NCBI RefSeq assembly: GCF_007896845.1
Contig: NZ_VOHS01000006.1
Coordinates: 229,334-293,333, forward strand
Direction of reading: 5' to 3'
DNA: 64,000 nt
DNA from: Chitinophaga pinensis
Lineage (GTDB): Bacteria > Bacteroidota > Bacteroidia > Chitinophagales > Chitinophagaceae
The stretch's first letter is position 1. Every line of letters starts with the position of its first letter. Shown here one piece after another: positions 19,811-28,376 of the stretch. Below the pieces are notes generated by a model. The model saw only the letters and a list, made by a program, of their open reading frames with translations. It had not been told where the DNA came from and did not search any database. A program made the translations under genes and the position numbers.

Positions 19811-20215
19811 TTAATCCAGATGGAAATTTGTCATTGCGTGATAGTGGTTCTGCAACTGATTCACAGTGATTGCACCTTTAATTTCTCTGTGTTCATCCCG
19901 GTAATCCAATCTGGTAGCCGGATGACCGTCATCAAGGGTGTGCAGTTTTACGGAGAATGGCCCGCGTACATAAATTTCGCCGCCGCCGTTCACTGAGAGA
20001 GATTCGTCCTTTTTGAACTTAAGTTTCAGTAACTGTTCTTCATTTAGTGGAATTGAATAGAGGTCCTGCAGGTCATACCAGAATTCCTGTTCTCCGGTTA
20101 ATACACAAACCTGTTTGTCTTCGCGGTTAACTTCCAATACCTGACCTTCCACCGTTTTGCCTTCATACTCCACTAAAACTGTATCTCCTGCTTTTACGTC
20201 ATGTAAATTGATCAT
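19811..20215 (-). CDS. Conserved hypothetical protein
   Basis: 134-residue soluble protein I cannot assign to a family. The N-terminal half starts 'MINLHDVKAGDTVLVEYEGK' and looks like a small beta-barrel of SH3 or KOW type ('GDTVLVEYEGKTVEGQVLEV'). The C-terminal half carries histidines ('QLQNHYHAMTNFHLD'). There is no signal peptide or membrane segment. It is a single gene between a bidirectional terminator and a long hairpin. A nucleic-acid or protein-binding role is possible from the fold impression only. Confidence 0.7.
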   Translation of the reverse strand: MINLHDVKAGDTVLVEYEGKTVEGQVLEVNREDKQVCVLTGEQEFWYDLQDLYSIPLNEEQLLKLKFKKDESLSVNGGGEIYVRGPFSVKLHTLDDGHPATRLDYRDEHREIKGAITVNQLQNHYHAMTNFHLD

Positions 20216-20297
20216 GGTGAGTAAAATTTTTGGGTGTTTAGTATTATAGTTATAGTCTGAAAAAGAGTTGGTCGTAGTCTTATCCTAAGATAAGAAA

Positions 20298-20370
20298 TAG
20301 TCCATAGACTATAGCTTTTTTCCTGTCTTGTTTTTATACAAAAGACAGGCCAGCTATCATCTATGGACTA
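20298..20370. terminator. Nested inverted repeat downstream of kdsA
   Basis: Outer arms (20298-20316 and 20352-20370) pair with few mismatches and enclose an inner 8-bp perfect stem (20322-20329 with 20342-20349). It lies 26 bp after the kdsA stop and probably forms its terminator. Confidence 0.55.
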
Positions 20371-20396
20371 TCAGCTATAATACCGGGAACGGTCCC

Positions 20397-21221
20397 TTAT
20401 CTTACTACTTCACGGATTCTTACCAGATCTTCCAGCAATCCTTCCAGTAAATCAAGGTGCAGCATATTGGCGCCGTCTGATTTCGCTTTGGATGGATCAG
20501 GATGTGTTTCGATGAACAGACCATCTGCACCGGTAGCAATAGCTGCTTTGGCGATAGTGCTGATCAGTTTCGGATTACCACCGGTAACGCCGCTGGTCTG
20601 GTTAGGCTGTTGCAGGGAGTGTGTACAATCCATGATAACAGGTACACCATGTTCACGCATGATCGGAATATTGCGGTAGTCTACCACCAGATCCTGATAA
20701 CCGAAGGTGGTACCACGCTCAGTTAACCAAACTTTATCATTCCCTGCCTGTTTTACTTTTTCAACAGCAAATTTCATGGCTTCGCCACTTACAAACTGGC
20801 CTTTTTTCACATTCACCACTTTGCCGGTTTCCGCAGCTGCGATCAGAATATCAGTCTGACGGCAAAGGAATGCCGGGATCTGCAGTATATCCACATACGC
20901 AGCAGCCATCGCCGCTTCCGCAGCAGAGTGAATATCTGTTGTAACAGGCAGATCAAATGTTTCTTTGGTCTTTTGCAGCAGGTCCAGTCCTTCCACATCA
21001 CCAACACCCGCGAAGGAGTTGATGCTTGTACGGTTCGCTTTACGATAAGACGCTTTGAAAATATATGGGATGTTCAGTCTTTTGCAGATTCCTGAAACTT
21101 TTTCAGCTACATGCATCAGCAGCGCTTCATCCTCTACTACACAAGGACCGGCTATCAGAAAAAAGTTGTCAGGATTGTATTGATCCTTAAAAAGGGATTT
21201 CAGATGTGTTGTTGCTGACAT
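20397..21221 (-). CDS. kdsA: 3-deoxy-8-phosphooctulonate synthase (KDO-8-P synthase)
   Basis: 274-residue TIM-barrel enzyme that condenses phosphoenolpyruvate with arabinose 5-phosphate to KDO-8-phosphate, for lipopolysaccharide core synthesis. Family motifs in order are 'LIAGPCVVEDE' (~22-32), 'FKASYRKANRTS' (~55-66), 'PVTTDIHSAAEA' (~92-103), 'LTERGTTFGY' (~166-175), 'MDCTHSLQQPN' (~197-207) and 'ETHPDPSKAKSDGANM' (~238-253). The short KdsA length and the 'KANRTS' motif separate it from DAHP synthases. A TAACTTTG promoter element lies 20 bp upstream. Other lipopolysaccharide genes are not in the window. Confidence 0.95.
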   Translation of the reverse strand: MSATTHLKSLFKDQYNPDNFFLIAGPCVVEDEALLMHVAEKVSGICKRLNIPYIFKASYRKANRTSINSFAGVGDVEGLDLLQKTKETFDLPVTTDIHSAAEAAMAAAYVDILQIPAFLCRQTDILIAAAETGKVVNVKKGQFVSGEAMKFAVEKVKQAGNDKVWLTERGTTFGYQDLVVDYRNIPIMREHGVPVIMDCTHSLQQPNQTSGVTGGNPKLISTIAKAAIATGADGLFIETHPDPSKAKSDGANMLHLDLLEGLLEDLVRIREVVR

Positions 21222-21241
21222 GATTTTTGTATTTGAGATCG

Positions 21242-21249
21242 CAAAGTTA
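21242..21249 (-). promoter_or_regulatory. Bacteroidota -7 promoter element (TAACTTTG)
   Basis: TAACTTTG on the minus strand, 20 bp upstream of the kdsA start codon. Confidence 0.4.
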
Positions 21250-21475
21250 CGCTATTCTAAGGGATTACTTTTCAGTTGAAGTATGCAGGCCATTTTATGT
21301 AATTGTCATAATATTGTAATGTAAAACAGTGGAATGTTCGCTGGGCGCGCTTCTCTTACAAAGTAATTTTCCGGATTGTTACCGCATTGTCATGCGCTGA
21401 GGGCTGCTGCTCTGAATTACTACGGAAGCTGTTAATATTACGTCTTAATTAAAAAAGCCATTCATTCGAGATAGC

Positions 21476-22420
21476 ATGAAGAAAGATAAAATACTGGTAA
21501 TCGGTGCCTGCGGGCAGATTGGTGTTGAACTTACACTCGCATTAAGGAAGATGTACGGAGATGCAAACGTGATCGCATCTGATCTTCGCGAAGAACACGA
21601 CCTGCTGAAGGGTACGGGACCTTATGTATCCCTCGATGTCATGAACAAGGAGATGCTCCACGTACTGGTTATCCGTCATAATATCACGCAGATCTATCTG
21701 CTGGCTGCGATCCTTTCTGCTACCGGTGAAAAGAACCCGCTGCTGGCATGGCACATCAACATGGCGAGCCTGCTGAATGTACTGGATATTGCGAAAGAAG
21801 AAAATATCGATAAAGTATACTGGCCAAGTTCCATTGCGGTATTCGGTCCTAATTCTCCAAAACAGGATACACCTCAGCACACGATCATCGAGCCGACGAC
21901 CATTTATGGTATCAGCAAATTTGCCGGTGAGCGTTGGTGCGAATACTACAGCCACCGTTATAATGTAGACGTCCGTAGTCTGCGTTATCCGGGTCTGATC
22001 AGCTATAAATCAGCACCGGGTGGTGGTACTACCGACTACGCTATTGAGATCTTCCATGAAGCTCTCGAAGAAAAGAAATATACCTGCTTCCTGTCAGAAG
22101 GCACCTACCTGCCAATGATGTACATGCCGGATGCTATCCGTGCTACCATCGAACTGATGGAAGCTGATAAAGATAAAGTCAAAATACGTTCTTCCTATAA
22201 CCTCGGCGGTATGAGTTTCTCTCCGAAAGAGATCGCTGCTGAAATTAAAAAACATATCCCTGAATTCACGATCAGCTATGAACCGGATTACCGCCAGCAG
22301 ATCGCTGATGGCTGGCCACAGAGCATGGACGATAACCTGGCCCGTCAGGACTGGGGATGGAAACCAGAATACAATCTGGAGAATATGACGGTGGATATGC
22401 TGAAGAACCTTAAAAAGTAA
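21476..22420 (+). CDS. L-threonine 3-dehydrogenase of the SDR (epimerase-like) type
   Basis: 314-residue NAD-dependent extended short-chain dehydrogenase. The Rossmann start 'ILVIGACGQIGVEL' gives the GxxGxxG nucleotide motif (~11-17). The catalytic Tyr-Lys pair is in 'TIYGISKFAGE' (~141-151) and the preceding Ser in 'VYWPSSIAVFGP' (~118-129). These pieces resemble the epimerase-type threonine dehydrogenases described from Flavobacterium and archaea, which oxidise threonine to 2-amino-3-ketobutyrate. A sugar-nucleotide epimerase is the alternative, but the 'WPSSIAVFGP' block favours threonine dehydrogenase. It is followed by an AraC regulator 48 bp downstream. Confidence 0.85.
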   Translation: MKKDKILVIGACGQIGVELTLALRKMYGDANVIASDLREEHDLLKGTGPYVSLDVMNKEMLHVLVIRHNITQIYLLAAILSATGEKNPLLAWHINMASLLNVLDIAKEENIDKVYWPSSIAVFGPNSPKQDTPQHTIIEPTTIYGISKFAGERWCEYYSHRYNVDVRSLRYPGLISYKSAPGGGTTDYAIEIFHEALEEKKYTCFLSEGTYLPMMYMPDAIRATIELMEADKDKVKIRSSYNLGGMSFSPKEIAAEIKKHIPEFTISYEPDYRQQIADGWPQSMDDNLARQDWGWKPEYNLENMTVDMLKNLKK

Positions 22421-22468
22421 GCGCTTATTCCTACATTTGGCTCAACGCAAACCTTCAAATTTTCGCGT

Positions 22469-23317
22469 ATGAAGCTGGAGAACGGGGAATATCTGGGTAA
22501 AAACAGCCGTACTTTTCATGCCGGCGGACTTATCATCAATAAGACCACCTATCATGAAAAGGTATTTGAAGGATGGCATTTTCATCAGAACAACCATCTT
22601 TCATTTATCCTCGAAGGAGGCAACCGTGAATACCGCAAACAGACAGATCATGTGCTGCTTCCCGGTAATATGGTGTTTTATCCTGCTGGTGAATGGCATC
22701 GCAACAGCCATACACAACATCCTTCGCAGAATATTAATCTTGAAATAGAAGATCATTTTTTACAACATTATGAGGCCTGCTTTACTGTCGGGTCTCATAA
22801 TGCTTTTAAGGCCATGCAGGACCTGCAGCAGTCCTTCTTTCCCATACATAATACGCCCTTCCAGACCCGGGCAAAACTTACTGCACTCCGCATTTATCAT
22901 GATTGTCAGTCGCCAGATCAACATAGTACACTGTCTGTTCATCAACAGCTGTTATCGCTGTTGCAGGTAGCCGGAACGAGTGAAAAAACAACAAAACAAT
23001 TATTCGGCGGACGTGTGGATAAAGTCATCGAATTGCTGCATGACCGCTGGAATGAAAACATTTCTTTGCAGGATCTCAGTATAGCCACAGCCTTACACCC
23101 GGTTACTGTATCCCGGCATTTTACCGCTTATTTTGATTGTTCACTGGGTGAATACATGCGCAGGATCAGGGTGGAAAAATCCCTTTTACTGGTCAGACAG
23201 CCTGCATTATCATTAACAGCAATAGCGTATCAGTGTGGATTCTTTGATCAGAGTCATTTTATACGCGCTTTTAAAGCACAGACGGGTTTTCTTCCCAAAG
23301 CATTCAGGAAATTATAG
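22469..23317 (+). CDS. AraC family transcriptional regulator
   Basis: 282-residue regulator. The N-terminal 100 residues form a cupin-like sensor ('HFHQNNHLSFILEGGNREYR', 'LLPGNMVFYPAGEWHRNS'). The C-terminal ~100 residues hold two helix-turn-helix units, 'SLQDLSIATALHPVTVSRHF' (~196-215) and 'LTAIAYQCGFFDQSHFIRAF' (~248-267), ending with the usual AraC pattern 'FKAQTGFLPKAFRKL'. The ligand is unknown. It lies on the same strand as the threonine dehydrogenase before it and the S41 peptidase after it (77-bp gap); whether it controls either cannot be seen. Confidence 0.92.
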   Translation: MKLENGEYLGKNSRTFHAGGLIINKTTYHEKVFEGWHFHQNNHLSFILEGGNREYRKQTDHVLLPGNMVFYPAGEWHRNSHTQHPSQNINLEIEDHFLQHYEACFTVGSHNAFKAMQDLQQSFFPIHNTPFQTRAKLTALRIYHDCQSPDQHSTLSVHQQLLSLLQVAGTSEKTTKQLFGGRVDKVIELLHDRWNENISLQDLSIATALHPVTVSRHFTAYFDCSLGEYMRRIRVEKSLLLVRQPALSLTAIAYQCGFFDQSHFIRAFKAQTGFLPKAFRKL

Positions 23318-23394
23318 TCAGCTTCCCCTGACCCGCTAAATTCATCCAATTTTAAGCGCACCGGATCATTGAACTTTACAGAAAAAGAAAGCAT

Positions 23395-24405
23395 ATGTAT
23401 TTCCGGGGTATCTGGTTAACAGTTATTTATAGTGTTTTTTGTATCGTCGCCGGTGCACAGACTCCTGCTAAAAGGGAGATGGCCGATGCGGTGGATAAAA
23501 TGGCTGTTCTGCTGAAAGAACGATATGTTTCAGCAGAGAAAGGATCAGCGATTGCCACTCAGTTACAGGCCGATTGGAAGGCAGGTAGATTTGCTGCTGC
23601 AAAAAGCTGGAAAGAGTTTGCGGAATTGACGACGCAAAGTCTGCAGCACTTTAGTCATGACGGACATCTGTATGTAAGAAATGACCCGATGAGATGTCAG
23701 GAGTTATTAGCAGTGGATAAAACAACATTGCCTTCCGCAGCTGGGGATATACCCGGAGAAGATCCTTTCTTTTATAGTCCGGTGGCCGCGGATCATAACT
23801 ACGGTTTTGAGCGTGTAAGTATATCCGGAGATAATGTGGGTTATCTGCACCTGACAGAGATCAACATATCCCGTAAGAGTCTTGCTACATTATATGCAGC
23901 CATGGCATTTGTCGCAAATACAAGGGCATTGGTGATTGACCTGCGGAATAACGGTGGAGGAGGAAGTGATACCGGAGCCGTATTTGAAAGCTATTTTCTG
24001 CCACCAAAAACGCCTTTGCTGACCTTTACCAGCCGTACAGGTGAACATACCTCAGATAGCACGGTGGCGTGGCTAAAAGAGCCGCATTATGAGCATCCTG
24101 TTTTTATACTGATCAATCATAAGACAGCATCCGCTGCAGAGGCATTTACGTTTGCATTGCAGAAAATGAAAAGAGCGACTGTGATCGGAGAAGCGTCTGC
24201 CGGTGCTGCGAATATGAATGTCTGGTTACCGGTGAATAAGGACATTTTTATTTCTGTCTCGGAAATGGCGCCGGTCTGGCATGATACGACAGACAGCTGG
24301 GAGCAGCGGGGCGTACAACCTGATTGTGCAGCTAAGACGGAAGCAGAGATAGATGCATGTATTCATGCGAAGATCGGGCGACCACAGTTCAGACCTGTTC
24401 ATTAA
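23395..24405 (+). CDS. S41 family peptidase
   Basis: 336-residue exported serine peptidase of the C-terminal-processing/IRBP type. A signal peptide ('IWLTVIYSVFCIVAGAQ') is followed by an N-terminal helical region (~25-90) and the S41 core. 'ALVIDLRNNGGGGSDTGA' (~179-196) is the conserved substrate-strand block and 'HKTASAAEAFTFAL' (~241-254) contains the catalytic Ser, with the companion Lys probably in the following helix. There is no obvious PDZ domain, as in other short S41 members of this phylum. Its target is unknown. A palindromic terminator follows. Confidence 0.88.
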   Translation: MYFRGIWLTVIYSVFCIVAGAQTPAKREMADAVDKMAVLLKERYVSAEKGSAIATQLQADWKAGRFAAAKSWKEFAELTTQSLQHFSHDGHLYVRNDPMRCQELLAVDKTTLPSAAGDIPGEDPFFYSPVAADHNYGFERVSISGDNVGYLHLTEINISRKSLATLYAAMAFVANTRALVIDLRNNGGGGSDTGAVFESYFLPPKTPLLTFTSRTGEHTSDSTVAWLKEPHYEHPVFILINHKTASAAEAFTFALQKMKRATVIGEASAGAANMNVWLPVNKDIFISVSEMAPVWHDTTDSWEQRGVQPDCAAKTEAEIDACIHAKIGRPQFRPVH

Positions 24406-24420
24406 AACAGCCACATAAAA

Positions 24421-24449
24421 AAAGACGAATGCAATTTGCATTCGTCTTT
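24421..24449. terminator. Bidirectional terminator between S41 peptidase and cysN
   Basis: A near-perfect palindrome (24421-24434 with 24436-24449), with an A-run on the left and a T-run on the right, separates two convergent genes. Confidence 0.88.
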
Positions 24450-24472
24450 TCTATTTTGAGTAGTTGAGATTT

Positions 24473-25720
24473 TTATGCTACGAATCCAACGGCAACCGTT
24501 GAATTACTCATTTCATCGATCAGGATGAATGCACCATTTGCAGGATTGGCATCATAGCTGTCTGCAAATATCGGCTGTGCAGTTTTCAGTGTAATCTTTC
24601 CAATATCATTTAATCCCAGTTCTTTTTTGTCTTCCAGAATGGTATTGGAGGTGACGTCGATCACATGCTGGATCTGCTGTACTTTCGCTTTCACACGGTT
24701 TACGCCATGTTGCAGCAGATAAGTTTTACCGGGCACCAGTCTTGTCTGATCCATCCAGCACACCTGTGCGTCAATTTCTTTCAGCAGGGAAGGTGCATTT
24801 TCTGGTCTGGACAGCATGCTGCCACGGCTGGTATCAATTTCATCTTCCAGTGTGATAACAACGCTCTGACGTGCTTCCGCAGTAGTGAGTTTTGTTTCGA
24901 ACTGTTCGATGGTTTTGATACGGCTTTTCTGCAGGGAGGGCAGGGAGATGATTTCATCACCTACGTTGAAATGACCGCTTACCACTTTACCGGCGAAACC
25001 GCGGAAATCGTGATAGGCATCTGTTTTCGGACGGATCACTGATTGCACTTTGAAGCGGGCAGGGTGACTGCTGTCTGCATGATCAAAAGTGATCTGTTCC
25101 AGATATTCCAGCAGGGACTCTTCGGAGTACCAGCTGATCTTTTCTGAACGAGTAGCCAGATTTTCTCCGTAGATGGAGGAGATCGGGATGTATTTGATAG
25201 AAGGCGCTTTGAAAGGCGCTTTAGCGATCAGTTGCTGGAAGTCTTCCACGATCTGATTAAAGCGTGCTTCGCTATATTCTACCAGATCCATTTTATTCAC
25301 ACATACTACCAGATACGGAATACGCAGCAGGCAGGCGATGAAGAAGTGGCGGTAGGTTTGTTCGACGATACCTTTACGTGCATCGATCAGTATCAGTGAT
25401 ACCTGTGCGTTGGAGGCACCGGTTACCATGTTACGGGTATATTCGATGTGGCCTGGCGTATCGGCGATGATGTATTTACGGGTAGGAGTGGAGAAGTAGA
25501 TATGTGCCACGTCAATGGTGATACCTTGTTCACGTTCAGCCACGAGGCCGTCTGTCAGCAATGACAGGTCGGTAAAATCAAGTCCTTTGCGTTTGCTGGC
25601 AGCATGTAAAGCTTCCATTTTATCCTGCGGGATAGAATTAGTATCGTAGAGCAGTCTGCCTATCAGGGTGCTTTTACCATCATCTACACTGCCGGAAGTG
25701 GTTATACGTAAAACCTCCAT
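24473..25720 (-). CDS. cysN: Sulfate adenylyltransferase subunit 1 (GTPase)
   Basis: 415-residue EF-Tu-like GTPase subunit of ATP sulfurylase, which activates sulfate to adenylyl sulfate (APS). GTP-binding motifs are the P-loop 'GSVDDGKST' (~10-18), 'DTPGHIEYTRNM' (~90-101) and 'VCVNKMDLVEY' (~141-151). The length and C-terminus end at the beta-barrel domains; no APS kinase domain (CysC) is fused. The frame is open upstream to 25762, but 'MEVLRITTSGSVDDGKST' is the standard CysN beginning, so I chose 25720. Last gene of the cysH-cysD-cysN group, 84 bp after cysD. Confidence 0.95.
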   Translation of the reverse strand: MEVLRITTSGSVDDGKSTLIGRLLYDTNSIPQDKMEALHAASKRKGLDFTDLSLLTDGLVAEREQGITIDVAHIYFSTPTRKYIIADTPGHIEYTRNMVTGASNAQVSLILIDARKGIVEQTYRHFFIACLLRIPYLVVCVNKMDLVEYSEARFNQIVEDFQQLIAKAPFKAPSIKYIPISSIYGENLATRSEKISWYSEESLLEYLEQITFDHADSSHPARFKVQSVIRPKTDAYHDFRGFAGKVVSGHFNVGDEIISLPSLQKSRIKTIEQFETKLTTAEARQSVVITLEDEIDTSRGSMLSRPENAPSLLKEIDAQVCWMDQTRLVPGKTYLLQHGVNRVKAKVQQIQHVIDVTSNTILEDKKELGLNDIGKITLKTAQPIFADSYDANPANGAFILIDEMSNSTVAVGFVA

Positions 25721-25804
25721 GTTATATTTTTTGACTGATAGTGCAGGGTGGTGCACTACCATAATTTTTATACAAGTTAATAAGTGCGTGTCGGGCCGGA
25801 AGGA

Positions 25805-26713
25805 CTAGAAGTATCCCGCCTGTTTTCTCTTTTCCATTGCAGCTTCAGAGCGTTTATCGTCAATACGGGCGCCTCTTTCAGATATCTTGGCTTCGAGTAT
25901 TTCGGAGATGATATCTTCCAGTTTATCTGCCTCAGAAATAACAGCAGCGGTACAGGTCATGTCGCCTACTGTGCGGAAGCGTACTTTCTGCCGGAAAGGT
26001 GTTTCTTCTTCTGTTGTATTGAGGAATGGAGAGTGTGGCCAGTACATGCCATCTCTTTCGATGATATCTCTTTCGTGGGAGAAGTAGATGGATGGGATTT
26101 CCAGCTTTTCTCTGCGGATATAGTTCCAGACGTCGAGTTCTGTCCAGTTGGAGATAGGGAATACGCGTACGTTTTCACCCATTCCTATTTTACCGTTGAG
26201 CATATCGAACAGTTCAGGGCGTTGCATTTTAGCATTCCACTGACCGAATTCGTCTCTTACGGAGAATATTCTTTCTTTCGCACGTGCTTTTTCTTCATCA
26301 CGACGGGCACCGCCGATGCAGGCATCGAATTTCAGTTCTTCGATAGCGTCAAGGAGGGTGACAGTCTGGAGGGCGTTTCTGCTGGCGTATTTACCAGTTT
26401 CTTCCTGTACTTTTCCCTGATTGATGCTATCCTGCACATATCTTACTCTAAGATCAAGACCCAGTGATTCCACCAGCCAGTCACGGAACTGAATAGTTTC
26501 GGGGAAGTTGTGGCCGGTATCTACGTGTAACAATGGAAAAGGAACTTTACCGGGATAAAATGCCTTTTGTGCCAGGCGCACGATGGTGATAGAATCCTTA
26601 CCACCTGAGAACAGGATAGCAGGGCGTTCGAACTGTGCAGCTGTTTCACGTAAAATATAGATGGCCTCGTCTTCCAGTGCCTGCGGAAACTCCCACTGTA
26701 TTTTATTGGTCAT
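25805..26713 (-). CDS. cysD: Sulfate adenylyltransferase subunit 2
   Basis: 302-residue catalytic subunit of ATP sulfurylase, working with CysN. The PP-loop for ATP is 'PAILFSGGKDSITIVRLA' (~31-48), and other CysD blocks are 'FPLLHVDTGHNFPETI' (~60-75), 'CIGGARRDEEKARAKERIFS' (~131-150) and 'PISNWTELDVWNYI' (~186-199), with 'RFRTVGDMTCTAAV' near the end. Length is usual. It lies between cysH (75 bp upstream) and cysN, in a likely sulfate-assimilation operon on the minus strand. Confidence 0.96.
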   Translation of the reverse strand: MTNKIQWEFPQALEDEAIYILRETAAQFERPAILFSGGKDSITIVRLAQKAFYPGKVPFPLLHVDTGHNFPETIQFRDWLVESLGLDLRVRYVQDSINQGKVQEETGKYASRNALQTVTLLDAIEELKFDACIGGARRDEEKARAKERIFSVRDEFGQWNAKMQRPELFDMLNGKIGMGENVRVFPISNWTELDVWNYIRREKLEIPSIYFSHERDIIERDGMYWPHSPFLNTTEEETPFRQKVRFRTVGDMTCTAAVISEADKLEDIISEILEAKISERGARIDDKRSEAAMEKRKQAGYF

Positions 26714-26788
26714 AAGTCTTTTTATTTAAATGTCCCTCGGGGACCAGATGAATCAAATTCAGTTACAAGTTATAAAGGGAATGTCAGA

Positions 26789-27472
26789 TCAGCCATGTAA
26801 GCCGCATTCTTTTTTTGACAATTCCCACCACCATCTGCCGGCACGGGGATGTTCGCCCGGTTCGATGGCACGGGTACAGGGAGCGCACCCGATAGAAATG
26901 AAGCCTTTATCGTGAAGCGTGTTATAGGGCACATTCTTCTCTTTCAGGTAGCCGATCATTTCGTCATAGCTCCAGTTGATCAGTGGATTGTATTTGTACA
27001 GCTGGCGTTGTTCGTCCCATTCCAGCGCATGGAGTGCCTGACGGTTTTCAGACTGTTCTGCACGGAGTCCGGTGATCCAGACTTTTACGCCCTGGAGTGC
27101 ACGGTTCAGCGGCACGACTTTACGGATATTACAGCATTCTTTACGGTTTTCAACAGATTCATAGAAACTGTTCGGACCTTTTTCCTGCAGTAATTTCTCT
27201 ACTGAAGCAGTTTCCGGGAAATAAACTTCAAATGTCTTTTTGTAGCGGGCGCGGGTGAGGTCCATCAGGTCATAGGTTTCCTGAAACAAACGGCCGGTGT
27301 CCAGTGTAAAGACCCTGACAGGCAGGTTAGCACGCCAAATCATGTCTGCAATCACCTGATCTTCCTGTCCAAATGAGGTGGAAAAGGCCACCGCTCCGGG
27401 AAATTCTGCTGCCAGATACTGCATGGCAGCAATTGGATCTAGCCCTTCCAGTGCTGTACTGATATTCTCCAT
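26789..27472 (-). CDS. cysH: Adenylyl-sulfate (APS) reductase, CysH family
   Basis: 227-residue thioredoxin-dependent reductase that makes sulfite from activated sulfate. The nucleotide loop is 'VAFSTSFGQEDQVIADMI' (~28-45) and the C-terminal catalytic cysteine is in 'KKECGLHG'. Two further pairs, 'KECCNIRKV' (Cys-Cys near 112) and 'IGCAPCTRA' (near 196), match the [4Fe-4S] cluster ligands that in known enzymes mark APS-type rather than PAPS-type reductases. This fits the absence of a CysC kinase in the cluster. First gene of cysH-cysD-cysN; a TATTTTTG promoter element lies about 94 bp upstream. Confidence 0.94.
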   Translation of the reverse strand: MENISTALEGLDPIAAMQYLAAEFPGAVAFSTSFGQEDQVIADMIWRANLPVRVFTLDTGRLFQETYDLMDLTRARYKKTFEVYFPETASVEKLLQEKGPNSFYESVENRKECCNIRKVVPLNRALQGVKVWITGLRAEQSENRQALHALEWDEQRQLYKYNPLINWSYDEMIGYLKEKNVPYNTLHDKGFISIGCAPCTRAIEPGEHPRAGRWWWELSKKECGLHG

Positions 27473-27860
27473 GTGATCTATCTCAATAAACTGACATTCA
27501 TCCGTAGTTGCCTGCGAATGCCAGTGATACTTCCTTTAATTATAATTGACAACTGGTGTTGTATACAAAAATACATAAACTCTATAAAAAAGATAGGCTT
27601 TTTTTAAATGCAATTTATGGCAATAAAGGAGTGTGTGTTAAGAGTTGATTATTATTTACTTATATTTTTAAGACACTGTAGAGAGGAGGGAGATCAAAAA
27701 AGCCACGAGGGTATTGAAAGCACTTTAGCGGAGGCAGACAATTAACAGGCCGGGTTTGTTTTAAAGCCTCCTGAGGGGGGCAGAAAATCACAGATGTGCA
27801 GGTATATCGGGAACTGGTGAGAGGATTAGCGGGGATGGGAAGCATAGGAGGCGGATAAAA
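27473..27860. other. Upstream region of cysH, no convincing gene
   Basis: About 390 bp. A -7-like TATTTTTG lies on the minus strand at 27566-27573 and probably drives cysH. From 27660 to 27845 the minus strand has a 61-codon open frame rich in Pro and Cys with no gene-like features; I do not call it. No riboswitch class could be recognised. Confidence 0.5.
27566..27573 (-). promoter_or_regulatory. Bacteroidota -7 promoter element (TATTTTTG), probable cys promoter
   Basis: TATTTTTG on the minus strand. It implies a leader of roughly 85-90 nt before cysH, longer than for the other promoter motifs in the window, which leaves room for a regulatory leader. Confidence 0.45.
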
Positions 27861-27886
27861 AAAGCCGGAGCGTGAACTCCGGCCTT
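27861..27886 (-). terminator. Terminator after the Rrf2 regulator gene
   Basis: A 7-bp GC-rich stem (27864-27870 with 27877-27883) is followed on the minus strand by a run of seven T. It lies 5 bp after the stop codon. Confidence 0.82.
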
Positions 27887-27890
27887 TCAG

Positions 27891-28319
27891 CTATAATATT
27901 GAGACATTTCTGGTCAATATATCCTTCAGTGTTTTGGTCTCAAGGATTTTCAGCGTTGCATCTCTTACTTTCCCCATTACGTCGTTCAGGCCGCACACTG
28001 CTTCATCCCGGCAATTCTCACATTTTTCATAATAGTTGAGACTTACACAGGGGAGTAGCGCAATTGCACCATCCAACAGGCGGATGATCTTCGCGAGGGG
28101 AATTTCCTTTGGTGTTTTCAGCAGGTAATAGCCACCGCCTTTACCTTTTTTACTACCGAGAATTCCGGCATTTTTCAGCTCCAGCAGGATATTCTCAAGG
28201 AATTTGATGGAAATGCTCTTTTCCTGTGCTATTTCAGATATCAGAATAGGTCCTTTATCTGCATTCTCTGCCAGGTGTATGAGCGCGTGAAAAGCGTATT
28301 GCGTTTTTTTAGACAACAT
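27891..28319 (-). CDS. Rrf2 family transcriptional regulator
   Basis: 142-residue winged-helix regulator of the Rrf2 family (IscR, NsrR, CymR). The start 'MLSKKTQYAFHALIHLAENA' and the helix-turn-helix 'ISEIAQEKSISIKFLENIL' (~29-47) are typical, as is the wing 'GILGSKKGKGGGYYL'. Residues ~90-110 contain 'LPCVSLNYYEKCENCRDEAV' followed by another Cys, giving the three-to-four-cysteine pattern that binds an Fe-S cluster in IscR/NsrR-like members. It precedes cysH on the same strand but is separated from it by a terminator. A role in sulfur or Fe-S control is a positional inference. Confidence 0.92.
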   Translation of the reverse strand: MLSKKTQYAFHALIHLAENADKGPILISEIAQEKSISIKFLENILLELKNAGILGSKKGKGGGYYLLKTPKEIPLAKIIRLLDGAIALLPCVSLNYYEKCENCRDEAVCGLNDVMGKVRDATLKILETKTLKDILTRNVSIL

Positions 28320-28353
28320 ATCGATTCTCCCAGATGATCTAAGAATAATACTG

Positions 28354-28361
28354 CAAAGATA
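28354..28361 (-). promoter_or_regulatory. Bacteroidota -7 promoter element (TATCTTTG)
   Basis: TATCTTTG on the minus strand, 34 bp upstream of the Rrf2 start codon. Confidence 0.4.
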
Positions 28362-28376
28362 ACAGCTTTTTCTCTC

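Noticed and set aside
25784..26467. 227-codon open frame on the plus strand across cysD
   Set aside because: Antisense shadow of cysD, which has full-length homology-type motifs.
27660..27845. 61-codon frame upstream of cysH
   Set aside because: Pro/Cys-rich translation without recognisable features, partly next to the Rrf2 terminator.
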